DNA of 64,000 nt from JANQJA01 sp047947185 (GTDB lineage Bacteria > Pseudomonadota > Gammaproteobacteria > Pseudomonadales > Azotimanducaceae): contig CP170502.1 in NCBI GenBank assembly GCA_047947185.1, forward strand, positions 4,526,001 to 4,590,000, given 5' to 3'. The notes beneath the pieces were generated by a model. The model was not told the origin of the DNA. It ran no database searches and was given only the letters and a program-made list of their open reading frames with translations. Shown piece after piece: positions 51,507 through 61,212 of the stretch (position 1 is the stretch's first letter; every line of letters begins with the position of its first letter). Both the position numbers and the translations under genes were made by a program.

Positions 51507-53690
51507 ATGAAAGTCATTCTTGTTGTGTTATTGGCGGTTGCACCGCTCATGGCCAAAGCGGCCGACACCGTACTCGAAGAAATTGTTGTAACGGCGCAGA
51601 AGCGGGAACAAAGCCTGCAGGATATTCCAGCCTCGGTCACAGCAATCCCGGCGGCACGCGTGGAAGACCTGATGAGTTCGGGAGAGAACATCCGCGCGCT
51701 GTCAGCGCGCACGCCCAGCCTGAACGTGGAATCTTCCAACGGACGGCAGTCGCCACGTTTTTATATCCGGGGTATTGGCAACTACGATTTTGATGTCAAT
51801 GCGACCCAGCCGGTCTCACTGATTCTCGATGAGGTTGCTCTTGAGAACTCGGTACTCAAGAGCCTGCCGCTGTACGACGTCGAGCGCGTGGAAGTCCTCG
51901 CAGGCCCACAGGGCACGCTGTTTGGTCGCTCTACCACGGCCGGCGTTGTCAAGATTGATACCGTGAAACCCGGCCAGGGGCGAGGCGGGTTTGTCAGCGC
52001 GGGTTATGGCAGTCGCAATAATCTGCACCTGACGGGCGCGATGGATGCTGAACTGAGTGACACGATTGCGGCCCGACTCTCCGTCAATTACCTGGATCGG
52101 GGTGGCTGGATCAACAACACGGTAACGGGCGGTGAATTCGGCAGCTTTGACGAACTCAGCTATCGTCTGCAGTTCCTGGTGACGCCCAGTGACGAGCTGT
52201 CAGCGCTATTCAAACTGCACGGCTTTAACCAGCAGGGTGATATGCCCCAGGTCTTTTATGCCAACGCCTTCACCCCGGGTGTTCAGGGGCTGCGGGATGG
52301 GTTTGATCCGGAAGTTGCCTCGCATGACGCGCCGGCCCGGTTTGAACTCGATCATATTGGCGCCAGCGCCAGGATCGAGTACCAGTTCGACACGCTGAAG
52401 CTGACCTCGATCACAGCCTACGATACGGTTGAAAACTTCAGCCAGGCTGATATTGACGGTGGACTGCAGGGTGGTCCGGAAGCAATTGGCGTACTGGGGC
52501 GCCAGGCGTTTTTCAGTGTTTCCTCCGGAGATGGGCTGAGTGATCATCACCAGTTCAGCCAGGAACTGCGATTTTCCGCTGAACAGGACAATCTGTTCTA
52601 CCAGTTCGGGGTTTATTTCTTTGATGAAGCAATAGTGGTGGACAGCTCGGATTTTGCCAATTCAGGGGCGCGCCTGACGTTAACCCAGGTTGACCAGGAG
52701 ACCCGCTCCATGGCCGTGTTCGGGCAGGTAGAGTTCAACCTGAGTGATCAGCTTGCGGTGATCCTCGGGGGGCGTTATACCAGCGACGAAAAAGATCTTG
52801 AGGTGATCCCGGGTCCGGGATCCACTGCCCCGGCCGCAACCATCGCCGATGATGACAGCTATTTCAGCTGGGAAGTCGCCGGGAACTATGCGCTGAATGA
52901 AGACGTCAGTCTTTATGCCCGGGTTGCGACGGCCTCCCGGGGTCCAGTGACCCTGGGACGTTTTGGATTCACCAGCCAGGCCAGCACCGAAACCATTACC
53001 AGTTGGGAAGCCGGCTTCAAGGCGAGTATTGCTGACGGCAGGGCACGCGTCAGCGGGACCATGTTCAGCTGGAAAATAGATGACCAGCAATTGACGGCAA
53101 CAGGCGGGTCCGGGAACACCAATACGATACTGAATGCAGATACCGAAGGCGCAGGGGTCGAAGCGGCTTTTGAGGCCCTGCTGGGTGAATATGCAACAGT
53201 CACGATCAATGCCAGTTATAACAAGACCGAAATTACCGAAGCCGGCCTGCTGACTGAACTCTGCTCAGCCACACCCCTCTGTACCACGCGCGATCCGATT
53301 GTTGATACCTTCCCGGGGTTCTTTGGAACCGTTAACCTCGTCAGTGTTGTGGGCAACCCGTTACCCCGTGCGCCTGAACTGATGTTCAACGTCATCCTGG
53401 AGATAGAGCGCCCGGTTGGTGCCGGTTCTGCCTACTTTGTGAACGACTGGAATTATCGGGGTGAATCCAACATCTTCCTGTATGACTCGGTGGAATTTGT
53501 CTCTGAACCACGCTGGCTTGGCGGCTTGCGCCTTGGTTATCGGTGGAACGACGGGCAATACGACCTGTCGCTGGTAGGGCGGAACATCACCGATGAGATA
53601 GTTGCGGAAGGTGCACTCGACTTTCTCAACCTGACCGCGTTTGTGAATGAGCCCCGCTACGTTGGTGCTGAATTCCGGGCCAGGTTCTGA
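51507..53690 (+). CDS. TonB-dependent outer-membrane receptor
   Basis: Outer-membrane beta-barrel transporter of 727 residues. Signal peptide KVILVVLLAVAPLMAKA, TonB-box and plug start LEEIVVTAQKREQSLQDIPA, the plug stretch FYIRGIGNYDFD, VERVEVLAGPQGTLFGRSTT, and the barrel ending in FVNEPRYVGAEFRARF with the terminal Phe for BAM recognition. The layout is that of the large family found in marine Gammaproteobacteria, where substrates include carbohydrates, siderophores and steroids. No utilisation genes adjoin it, so the ligand cannot be named. GGGGGAAAG precedes the ATG. Confidence 0.92.
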   Translation: MKVILVVLLAVAPLMAKAADTVLEEIVVTAQKREQSLQDIPASVTAIPAARVEDLMSSGENIRALSARTPSLNVESSNGRQSPRFYIRGIGNYDFDVNATQPVSLILDEVALENSVLKSLPLYDVERVEVLAGPQGTLFGRSTTAGVVKIDTVKPGQGRGGFVSAGYGSRNNLHLTGAMDAELSDTIAARLSVNYLDRGGWINNTVTGGEFGSFDELSYRLQFLVTPSDELSALFKLHGFNQQGDMPQVFYANAFTPGVQGLRDGFDPEVASHDAPARFELDHIGASARIEYQFDTLKLTSITAYDTVENFSQADIDGGLQGGPEAIGVLGRQAFFSVSSGDGLSDHHQFSQELRFSAEQDNLFYQFGVYFFDEAIVVDSSDFANSGARLTLTQVDQETRSMAVFGQVEFNLSDQLAVILGGRYTSDEKDLEVIPGPGSTAPAATIADDDSYFSWEVAGNYALNEDVSLYARVATASRGPVTLGRFGFTSQASTETITSWEAGFKASIADGRARVSGTMFSWKIDDQQLTATGGSGNTNTILNADTEGAGVEAAFEALLGEYATVTINASYNKTEITEAGLLTELCSATPLCTTRDPIVDTFPGFFGTVNLVSVVGNPLPRAPELMFNVILEIERPVGAGSAYFVNDWNYRGESNIFLYDSVEFVSEPRWLGGLRLGYRWNDGQYDLSLVGRNITDEIVAEGALDFLNLTAFVNEPRYVGAEFRARF

Positions 53691-53714
53691 CATTGTCCGG
53701 GGCGGGTATTGGGG

Positions 53715-54524
53715 TCAACGCGGCGTCTCAGCGGGGACGCTGAAAAAGGTGTGATCGTCCAGCCTGAGTGCTGTCAAGGCACCGCCCCAGACACAACCAG
53801 TGTCAAGGGCAATCGCGTGCTCCGTGCCCGCGTTGCCCTCCAGAGCCGCCCAGTGTCCAAACAGGATTTTGTAGTCCCGTGTATCAGGCCGCTCGAAACT
53901 GAACCAGGGAGCGTAGCCTGCGGGTGCAATGTCAGTCTTGGTAGATAGCTCCAGTTTTCCCGCCCGGGTGCAAAATCGCAGCCGGGTAAAATAGTTGGTG
54001 ATCAGGCGGAGTCTGTCGAATCCTTCGAGAGTGCTGTCCCAGGTGTCTGGCTGGTCACCGTACATTGCCGCGAGGAACGCCAGGTAACGCTCACCCTGCA
54101 GCGCGCGCTCAACTTCCAGGGCAAATTCCTGGGCCTCAAGCATTGTCCAGACCGGCGGTATGCCTGCGTGCACCATGGCAATCCCGCGAGGTTCATCAAC
54201 GTGAATCAATGGCCTTGTTCTGAGCCAGCTGATGATTTCCGCCCGGTTGGGCGCATTCAACAGGTCACCCAGCGTGTCGCTGCGCGACGCCTTACGGACT
54301 CCGCTGGCGACAGCCAGGAAATGCAGGTCGTGGTTGCCGAGTACAACCTTGACCCCGGGCATCCGCATCACGTGATTGATGGTCTGAAGGTTGCCCGGTC
54401 CCCGGTTGATCAGGTCCCCAACCAGCCAGAGCTGGTCCGTGCCGGGCCGGAAATTGCACTTTTCCAGCAGTTGGCAGAACTCGGTATAACAGCCCTGGAT
54501 GTCGCCGACTACGTAGGTTGCCAT
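53715..54524 (-). CDS. apaH: Bis(5'-nucleosyl)-tetraphosphatase, symmetrical
   Basis: Calcineurin-like phosphatase that splits Ap4A into two ADP. 269 residues. Metal motifs: YVVGDIQGCYTEF, LVGDLINRGPGNL, VVLGNHDLHFLAVA and MVHAGIPPVW; the C-terminal FGHWAALEG is also typical. Last gene of the operon lptD-surA-pdxA-rsmA-apaH; it overlaps the rsmA stop. apaG, which usually stands between rsmA and apaH, is absent here. Confidence 0.96.
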   Translation of the reverse strand: MATYVVGDIQGCYTEFCQLLEKCNFRPGTDQLWLVGDLINRGPGNLQTINHVMRMPGVKVVLGNHDLHFLAVASGVRKASRSDTLGDLLNAPNRAEIISWLRTRPLIHVDEPRGIAMVHAGIPPVWTMLEAQEFALEVERALQGERYLAFLAAMYGDQPDTWDSTLEGFDRLRLITNYFTRLRFCTRAGKLELSTKTDIAPAGYAPWFSFERPDTRDYKILFGHWAALEGNAGTEHAIALDTGCVWGGALTALRLDDHTFFSVPAETPR

Positions 54525-55300
54525 CAGGACGCCGTCTCTCGCCCTGCTGCAGCGTTGCTGATGGCAATATAGTCCGACAGGGTCAGATTTTCTGGGCGTG
54601 ACTTCGGATCAATCGACAGGGACAGCAGTTCTGTTTCATCAAGGACGCTGCTGAGCGCGTTCCTGACCGTCTTGCGCCGCTGGCTAAACGCCCGTCGTAC
54701 CACTTCCCCAAGCAGGGTTGGGTTCAGAGCGACCCGGGGTGGATTGTTGGGCAGGAGTCGGACAATAGCGGATTCGACCCTGGGTCTGGGTGAAAAGGCC
54801 TCGGGTGGTACACCAAACAGTTTTCGGGGATTACAGTGAAACTGGGCCATCACCGAGAGCCTGCCGAAGTCATTGGTAGATGGTGCAGCACAGATCCTGT
54901 TAACCACCTCCAGCTGCAGCATGAAGTGCATGTCTGTAATGTGCTCGACATGTTCGAACAGTTTGAACAAGAGTGGTGTTGAGATGTTGTAGGGGAGGTT
55001 GCCAACAATTCGTGCGGGACCTGCCGCCAGCAGGTCACCTAAATCGGTTTTCAGCACGTCGGCATTGATGACTTCAAGTGATGGATATGCCTCGCGCAGG
55101 GCTGCGGTCAAATCGCGATCAATCTCAATGACGCGCAGGTTGCACCCTGACTGGACCAGGGCGCGAGTCAGCGCGCCGTGACCTGGCCCAATTTCTATGA
55201 TCTGCTCACCAGGCTTCGGGTTGATGGCGGTTACAATACGGGAAATGACGCCCGTATCAGTCAGGAAATTCTGGCCAAATCGCTTGCGGGGCTTCAGCAC
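54524..55300 (-). CDS. rsmA: 16S rRNA adenine dimethyltransferase
   Basis: Dimethylates two adenines near the 3' end of 16S rRNA (A1518 and A1519 in E. coli). 258 residues. Motifs: RKRFGQNFLTDTGVISRIV, IIEIGPGHGALTRALV, the catalytic loop IVGNLPYNISTPLLFKL, and FSPRPRVESAIVRL. Its start overlaps the pdxA end by seven bases and its stop overlaps the apaH ATG. Confidence 0.97.
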   Translation of the reverse strand: MLKPRKRFGQNFLTDTGVISRIVTAINPKPGEQIIEIGPGHGALTRALVQSGCNLRVIEIDRDLTAALREAYPSLEVINADVLKTDLGDLLAAGPARIVGNLPYNISTPLLFKLFEHVEHITDMHFMLQLEVVNRICAAPSTNDFGRLSVMAQFHCNPRKLFGVPPEAFSPRPRVESAIVRLLPNNPPRVALNPTLLGEVVRRAFSQRRKTVRNALSSVLDETELLSLSIDPKSRPENLTLSDYIAISNAAAGRETAS

Positions 55301-56289
55301 GAGCGCGTCTGGCGGCGACCTACCATCCGGACCGCGTAGTCCATGGCGGTTCGGAGGCTGGCCGGGTCAGCGCGCCCCGAACCGGCAATGTCCAGGGCAG
55401 TGCCATGGTCAACCGAAGTTCGAATCAGGGGCAGGCCCAGGGTGATGTTGGCAGCCGCCCCAAACCCCTTGTACTTCAGCACCGGCAGCCCCTGATCATG
55501 GAACATTGCCAGTACGGCATCATGTGAACCCAGCAACTGGGGGCTGAAGGCCGTGTCTGCGGGGACAGGGCCGGTCAACACCATGCCCTGTTCCCTGCAG
55601 GCATTCAGAACAGGGATGATGATGTCAATTTCTTCCCTGCCCAGGTGACCACTCTCACCGGCGTGCGGGTTAAGGCCGAGCACCAGAATCCTGGGGGAAG
55701 CGATACCGAATTTTGTTCTGAGATCCGTATGCAGGATAGTCAGTGTCCTTGTCAGGCTGTCAGGCGTAATTGCGTCGGCCACATCCCGCAGGGGCAGGTG
55801 TGTGGTTGCCAGCGCCACCATCAGGCCATCGGTGGCAAGCAGCATGACCACCTGGTGTGTCCCGGTCTTTTCAGCCAGCCACTCGGTATGTCCGGAAAAC
55901 CTGATGCCGTGGTCATTGATGACAGCCTTGTTAACCGGCCCCGTTACCAGCGCATCACAGGTGCCATCCTCGCAATGGGCCAGTGCCAGCTCAAGTGACC
56001 TGAGAACGTAGGGTGCGTTGTCCGGATTGAGTTGCCCGGGTACAACAGGCGCTAGCAGGGTGACCGGGTAGACGTTCAACTGTCCCGGCATGATGCAGCC
56101 ACTCTCGGCGTAGTCATTGATTACCGTACTGACGCCGAGTGCAGTTGCTCTTGCCTTGAGCAAATGCGGGTCTGCAAACAGGAGCAATGCCACATCGGGG
56201 TTGTCCCGCAGAGCGGGATGAAGCGCAATGTCGGGACCTATACCCGCGGGTTCACCAGGTGTAACGGCCAGTGTAACGGGCATCGACAC
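55294..56289 (-). CDS. pdxA: 4-hydroxythreonine-4-phosphate dehydrogenase
   Basis: NAD-dependent step of the DXP-dependent vitamin B6 pathway. 331 residues. Seen: VTLAVTPGEPAGIGPDIALH, LVTGPVNKAVINDHGIRFSG with HTEWLAEKTG (zinc and substrate residues), LGLNPHAGESGHLGREEIDI, and FHDQGLPVLKYKGFGAA. In the usual place between surA and rsmA. Confidence 0.97.
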   Translation of the reverse strand: MSMPVTLAVTPGEPAGIGPDIALHPALRDNPDVALLLFADPHLLKARATALGVSTVINDYAESGCIMPGQLNVYPVTLLAPVVPGQLNPDNAPYVLRSLELALAHCEDGTCDALVTGPVNKAVINDHGIRFSGHTEWLAEKTGTHQVVMLLATDGLMVALATTHLPLRDVADAITPDSLTRTLTILHTDLRTKFGIASPRILVLGLNPHAGESGHLGREEIDIIIPVLNACREQGMVLTGPVPADTAFSPQLLGSHDAVLAMFHDQGLPVLKYKGFGAAANITLGLPLIRTSVDHGTALDIAGSGRADPASLRTAMDYAVRMVGRRQTRSC

Positions 56290-56292
56290 CGG

Positions 56293-57582
56293 CTAGATCC
56301 GTATCTCGACAAAAGCTTCATCCCGGATTTCCCTGATCCAGCTTTCGAGTTCTTCATCAAATTTCTGGTTGCGCAGGAAGTTCTCAGCCTGGCCCATACG
56401 ATAGCGTTCACTGAAATCCTCGACCCGACGACCGGTGACCTGCAGGAAATGGTATCCATGGACAGTGCGGAAAACCTCGCTGACCTGGTTGATATCCATA
56501 TCAGCCATCCGGGCTTCAAACTCTTCAACAAAAGTGCCGGCCCGGTTCCAGCCCAGGTCGCCGCCGCTCAGGGCTGAACCGGGGTCATCGGAATAGAGTT
56601 TCGCAACTTCCTCAAAATCACGCCCTTCGACGATCTCTTGCCGGAGGGACTCCGCCAGGTCATAGGCTTCTTCATCAGTCCGGATTTCGGAAGGACGGAT
56701 CAAAACGTGTCGTACCTGGGTTTGTGCGACCTGGCCCTCGGCTTTTGCGCCGCGCTTTTCCAGCAGTTTGATGAGGTGAAAGCCGCTGCCGCTGCGGATT
56801 GGCCCACGGACCTCGCCAACCGCCATCACCTGTGCAACATCAGAGAACATGGTTGGCAGCTGGACGGCCTTGCGCCAGCCCAGGTCACCACCCTCAAGAG
56901 CATTTTGCCCGGCTGACTTCTGCACGGCGAGATACTGGAAGTCTGTCCCCTGTTCGACCTGCGACAGGATTTCCTGCGCATCAGCTTCGACGGCACGGAT
57001 CTGGTCTGCGGTGGGCTCTTCCGGTAAGGGCAGCAGGATGTGAGCAAGTCGATATTCATCAGCGGTTACGACCCGACCCAGCTCCGATGCCAGGAAATCC
57101 TTGATTTCCTGTTCTGTAATCTGGATGCGATTGCGCATGATGCCCTGCTGTACGCGCGAAATGGCAATTTCGCGGCGAATCTGGTCGCGCATCTGGACGT
57201 AGGAGATGCCGTCCGCTTCGATGGCGCGCTGGAACTCAGCCAGGGAGAGCTGATTCTGGCTTGCGATCCCCTGCATGGCCTGATTCAGTTCCTCGTCGCT
57301 GATACGTACACCGGCGCGTTCCGCCATCTGCAACTGCAGGCTTTCGACGACCAGGCGATCCACCACCTGCTTTTTCAGTACGTCCTCCGGTGGCACCTGC
57401 CCCTGTGGTGCGTTGGCCAGTTGCGCGTTGACCGCCGCCATTCTCTGGTCCATTTCAGATTGCAGCACCACATCCTCGTCGACCACGGCAATAATACGGT
57501 CGAGTACGGTGGCGGCCGCACTGGCGGCGCTGGCATACACCAGTGCTGCTGCCAGTAACAGGGTTCGGTCAACTAGATGCAT
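56293..57582 (-). CDS. surA: Periplasmic chaperone and peptidyl-prolyl isomerase SurA
   Basis: Escorts outer-membrane proteins to the BAM machine. 429 residues. Signal peptide LLLAAALVYASAASA, the N-terminal chaperone region VLDRIIAVVDEDVVLQSEMD, then two parvulin domains; the second contains VRHVLIRPSEIRTDEEAYDL and GSALSGGDLGWNRAGTFVEE. Next to lptD, whose product is a SurA client. Start two bases after the lptD stop. Confidence 0.96.
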   Translation of the reverse strand: MHLVDRTLLLAAALVYASAASAAATVLDRIIAVVDEDVVLQSEMDQRMAAVNAQLANAPQGQVPPEDVLKKQVVDRLVVESLQLQMAERAGVRISDEELNQAMQGIASQNQLSLAEFQRAIEADGISYVQMRDQIRREIAISRVQQGIMRNRIQITEQEIKDFLASELGRVVTADEYRLAHILLPLPEEPTADQIRAVEADAQEILSQVEQGTDFQYLAVQKSAGQNALEGGDLGWRKAVQLPTMFSDVAQVMAVGEVRGPIRSGSGFHLIKLLEKRGAKAEGQVAQTQVRHVLIRPSEIRTDEEAYDLAESLRQEIVEGRDFEEVAKLYSDDPGSALSGGDLGWNRAGTFVEEFEARMADMDINQVSEVFRTVHGYHFLQVTGRRVEDFSERYRMGQAENFLRNQKFDEELESWIREIRDEAFVEIRI

Positions 57583-57584
57583 AG

Positions 57585-60080
57585 TCAGTTTCCTAAACGT
57601 TTTTCCCTTTGACTGTAGCCAGGGATGGATTGTTCCAGCAGCATGTCGAGTCTGCGCCCCAGGGTCGATATCCCCTTGAGCTGGAATTCGAAGAAAATTG
57701 CGCTGTCAGAGGGTGTAATAATCCGGTTGACGGGCACAAACCCGCCCGGGTTGCCCGGATCATCCTCCAGTACCGTGACGTTTCGTGCCTGCTGCAGGTA
57801 TCTTCGCACGACAAGGCGCATCTTGAGACAACAGTCGTTGTACTCGACACCCCAGAAGGCATCAACGGTCTGGTTCCTGTCCCAACTGTAGCGCCATCTG
57901 CCAATACCGCTCAGGCGGTCCGAGACGAGCGGTATTGGCCAGATGATGCTGGCGTCTGATTCTTCCTCGTTCACAAACGGTCCCGTCGCCTGAACTTCCG
58001 GGCTATTGTAAATGTAGCTGAGGTTAAGCAGGCGCCGGTCGTCCTTCGCGTATTTCAGCGAGAATGTGCCACGGTTGCTGCGGTTTACGTCGGGTTCCCA
58101 TTCATAACTGCCACTCACGCTCATGCTGTCTGAAAGGTTTAGCCTGAGACGGGTGAACAGCGGGGACTGGCCCCGGGTAGGGTCATCACCACTCTGCGCC
58201 CGGAAAAGAACACTTCGGTCCTCGAAATAGTAGATCTGCCCGATACTTGCCTCAACCAGTTGAGCACCGGTCCGATTGGCAAGCAGTTTGGAGGTGAGTC
58301 CGATACTGAGTTGATTCGCATCGCCAAGCCGATCGCGGCCGGTAAACCGGTTGGTGCGGAATAGCTGTGAAAAGCCCGGTGTTAGAAGCCCTGAGTCAAA
58401 CTGGGGCAGGTCATCCTGGTAGTCATCTTCGACATAGAGGTAAAAGAGCCGCGGCTCAAGGGTTTGTTGATAGCTGCGTCCACTGAAGCTGAAAAATCGA
58501 TCGAAGAAGAGCCCGCCATCCAGTGAAAATCTTGGAGTTGTGACGCTGGGATCAGTCCGGTAGCCGGCAGGTGTGTCATCCAGCGTATAGGCGCGATGGG
58601 TGATGCCGAGGGCTGGCGCGAGGAAGCCCCACCGGGTGGATTTTCGCATGGAGACTTCAGTGTCCAGCACGGTTCGCTCGCCAACAATGGCGAGCGGGCC
58701 GGTAATGCCCGATGTATCCTTGTCAAACACCGTGTATTCCAGTTCGGTGCTCAGGTCCACAAACGCAATTTTGTCCCGGTATCTCGTCCTGACCCTGGGC
58801 AGAACCTCATACTGTTCCTGGGCCAGCGGGTCGATATTCTGGAACCCCTGCAGGAGCAGCGAGGAATGCCAGTTCCCGGCCCGGTGGGTGATTTCGGCAC
58901 GCCGGTCCAGGACGGCGCTGACATTGCTGCCAAGACTCTGGTCTATTGCGCCGGTGAACTGCTCCACGGCGCTGGAGCCAATATCACCGCCAATCTCCCG
59001 CAGATAGTCGATGTCAGAGACCGCGTTGTAGCTGCCCGACGTCTGCCATGCCCGGCTCCAGTTTCCTTCATGCCGCAGGTTGGTATACCAGCGGTTCTGC
59101 CGTTCAAAGGGAGGTATGGTCACTGACCCGGTGTTGGTGCCCTGTGAGGTTGCGTCGATCAGATTGCGGTTGTCCCAGATCTTGTCATTGGCAATAAATC
59201 CAAGATTCACTTCGTTTGAAGAAGCGCCGGCCAGGAATCTGACCTGGCCATCGTGAACAAGCCCCCGTTTCCAGATCGAGCGGGGTTCGTAAGTCGCATC
59301 CAGCGCGGGTGCAATGTTGAAATAGTAGGGTACGGAAATGTCCGTACCGCCTGTGCCGTCGTATCCGGCCCCGGGCATGAGAAAACCACTTTGTCGTTCA
59401 TCGTTGAGAGGAAATTTCAGGTAGGGTACCCAGACAACGGGAACGTCCTTGACGCGAATGGTGACATCGCGGGCTGTACCATAACCTTCTGCGGGTTTGA
59501 GCAAAATGCGCTGTCCGCGAATGGCCCAGGCATTGCTGTCTGGTTCGCAACGCGTGAATTCCCCCGCCGTGAGCAATACGTCGGTCGACGCCAGGCGCTC
59601 AATCTGGTTGGCCTTGCCGCGAAAACGCGATTGATGTAACAGGAAGGTACCGCTGTCGATGACACCCGTGCCTTCGAACAGGTTGCTGGTCCCGCTTGCA
59701 CCCACAACGGTCAGACCCTGGTCACGCAGGAGCAGCGGTCCTTCGAGCCGGGCAATATCAGTCTGTTCGTCCAGCCTGACTGAAGGTGACTGGATTCGCA
59801 GATATCCCTGTTCAATCTCGACCTTACCCGTAAGCAGGGTATAGTCCCCGATCACGTGGCTGGTGGTGTCAGCAGTTGCCCGCGTTTCTCCGGATGCCAG
59901 GTTGTCCGCGGGTGGTGGCTCGATGTAGGTCCCCTGGCAAAACCAGGGCAGGTCAGCCCGGGTAGCGGCATCCAGCTGCTCCCGGGGTACCCAGTCGACG
60001 TCAGCGGCCGTTTCAGCAAACGCCGGAAATTGGGTCAGCAGCAGGATGCCGAGAACGACATACAACGGGGCCTGCATCAT
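57585..60080 (-). CDS. lptD: LPS-assembly outer-membrane protein LptD
   Basis: Outer-membrane beta-barrel that inserts lipopolysaccharide. From ATG at 60080 it has 831 residues: signal peptide QAPLYVVLGILLLTQFPAFA, an N-terminal jellyroll (GDYTLLTGKVEIEQGYLRIQ), VWVPYLKFPLNDERQSGFLM at the barrel start, and a long barrel. Cysteines suited to the interdomain disulfides are present (FCQGTY, FTRCEPDS, NDCCLKMR). The frame runs on to a TTG at 60122. A possible promoter on the minus strand has TTGGAT and CATAAT 18 bases apart just upstream. Confidence 0.96.
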   Translation of the reverse strand: MMQAPLYVVLGILLLTQFPAFAETAADVDWVPREQLDAATRADLPWFCQGTYIEPPPADNLASGETRATADTTSHVIGDYTLLTGKVEIEQGYLRIQSPSVRLDEQTDIARLEGPLLLRDQGLTVVGASGTSNLFEGTGVIDSGTFLLHQSRFRGKANQIERLASTDVLLTAGEFTRCEPDSNAWAIRGQRILLKPAEGYGTARDVTIRVKDVPVVWVPYLKFPLNDERQSGFLMPGAGYDGTGGTDISVPYYFNIAPALDATYEPRSIWKRGLVHDGQVRFLAGASSNEVNLGFIANDKIWDNRNLIDATSQGTNTGSVTIPPFERQNRWYTNLRHEGNWSRAWQTSGSYNAVSDIDYLREIGGDIGSSAVEQFTGAIDQSLGSNVSAVLDRRAEITHRAGNWHSSLLLQGFQNIDPLAQEQYEVLPRVRTRYRDKIAFVDLSTELEYTVFDKDTSGITGPLAIVGERTVLDTEVSMRKSTRWGFLAPALGITHRAYTLDDTPAGYRTDPSVTTPRFSLDGGLFFDRFFSFSGRSYQQTLEPRLFYLYVEDDYQDDLPQFDSGLLTPGFSQLFRTNRFTGRDRLGDANQLSIGLTSKLLANRTGAQLVEASIGQIYYFEDRSVLFRAQSGDDPTRGQSPLFTRLRLNLSDSMSVSGSYEWEPDVNRSNRGTFSLKYAKDDRRLLNLSYIYNSPEVQATGPFVNEEESDASIIWPIPLVSDRLSGIGRWRYSWDRNQTVDAFWGVEYNDCCLKMRLVVRRYLQQARNVTVLEDDPGNPGGFVPVNRIITPSDSAIFFEFQLKGISTLGRRLDMLLEQSIPGYSQREKRLGN

Positions 60081-60189
60081 GTTAACTGCATCATTATGGC
60101 GATTTGGCTGTGTGTTATCCAAAGAGATAGGGATGATAATGCATTCATTGGTAGACTTCAGTTACTTTGGTGAGGAGGCTTGACGACGG

Positions 60190-61212
60190 TTGATAACAGA
60201 TCGCGGGGCAAGAGAAGTGGCGCTTGCCGGGTGGGCAAGGCAGATGCTTGGGAGGTTACAGGGTGAAGCTGGCTCGGATCTGGCGCTTTATCCTGCCTCT
60301 GATGATGCAAGTTTTCGACGTTATTTCCGTGGGCGCACGGCAATGGGTTCATTCATTTTTGTTGACGCGCCACCTGCCCAGGAGGACAGCGAGCCTTTTG
60401 TCAGGATTGCAGGTCTGCTCGGAGATGCGGGGCTGAACGCGCCCCTGGTGCTGGCGAGCGATCTTGAGCTTGGTTTCATGATGCAGACGGACCTGGGCGA
60501 CACGCAGCTGCAGGATCTGCTCAACCGGGAAACGCCAGGGCAGGTGCAGGCGGTTTATGAAGCCGCGGTGGATACAATTCACCGGATGCAGTCGATTGAG
60601 GCAGACCTGCCGGCCTACGATGAGGCTTTGCTCCGTCAGGAGATGGGCCTGTTCAATGAATGGTTCCTGCACCGGCAACTTGGTATCCGGACCTCGCCTG
60701 TTGAAGATGCGCTGATCGAATCGGTGTTTGCCCGGTTGGTAACGAGCGCGCTTGAGCAACCGGTCGTTTTTGTTCATCGGGATTTTCACTGTCGCAACAT
60801 TATGATCCAGCCGGACCGTTCACTGGGTATCATCGACTTCCAGGACGCGGTAAACGGCCCTGTCACCTATGACCTTGTCTCTCTGCTGCGAGATTGTTAT
60901 CACCGTTTTGCGCCGCAGGAGGTGGCCAGGTTGCTGGCGTTGTTTCGCGAGGGGCTGGTGCAGGGTGGCCTTAGGCCTGATATCGCGGAAGCGAGCTTTC
61001 AGCGCTGGTTTGACTGGATGGGAATGCAGCGCCATCTGAAATGTGTTGGCATCTTTTCCCGCCTGAATCTCCGGGATGGCAAGCCGCGCTACCTTGCCGA
61101 CATTCCCCTGGTATTTTCCTACCTGTCGGAAGTCTCGCACCTCTACCCGGAACTCGCCCCCTTCGGCGACTGGCTGGATGAAAGGGTTGCACCGGCGCTG
61201 GCCAGACTGTGA
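60190..61212 (+). CDS. amgK: N-acetylmuramate/N-acetylglucosamine kinase
   Basis: Anomeric sugar kinase of the aminoglycoside-phosphotransferase fold that makes MurNAc alpha-1-phosphate in the MurU recycling route. 340 residues from TTG at 60190, preceded by GAGGAGG at 60172-60178 and by an in-frame stop. Kinase motifs: FVHRDFHCRNIMIQPDRSL (catalytic loop) and GIIDFQDAVNGPVTYDLVSL (metal-binding). The next gene, overlapping its stop, is murU, the pairing known from Pseudomonas putida. Divergent from lptD. Confidence 0.93.
   Translation: MITDRGAREVALAGWARQMLGRLQGEAGSDLALYPASDDASFRRYFRGRTAMGSFIFVDAPPAQEDSEPFVRIAGLLGDAGLNAPLVLASDLELGFMMQTDLGDTQLQDLLNRETPGQVQAVYEAAVDTIHRMQSIEADLPAYDEALLRQEMGLFNEWFLHRQLGIRTSPVEDALIESVFARLVTSALEQPVVFVHRDFHCRNIMIQPDRSLGIIDFQDAVNGPVTYDLVSLLRDCYHRFAPQEVARLLALFREGLVQGGLRPDIAEASFQRWFDWMGMQRHLKCVGIFSRLNLRDGKPRYLADIPLVFSYLSEVSHLYPELAPFGDWLDERVAPALARL

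Noticed and set aside
53715..55300. A missed apaG between rsmA and apaH
   Set aside because: The two genes overlap by one base, so no apaG can lie there.
60093..60140. GATAAT at 60135 as -10 of an amgK promoter
   Set aside because: No acceptable -35 lies 15-19 bases upstream; the better-spaced pair in this region points toward lptD on the other strand.
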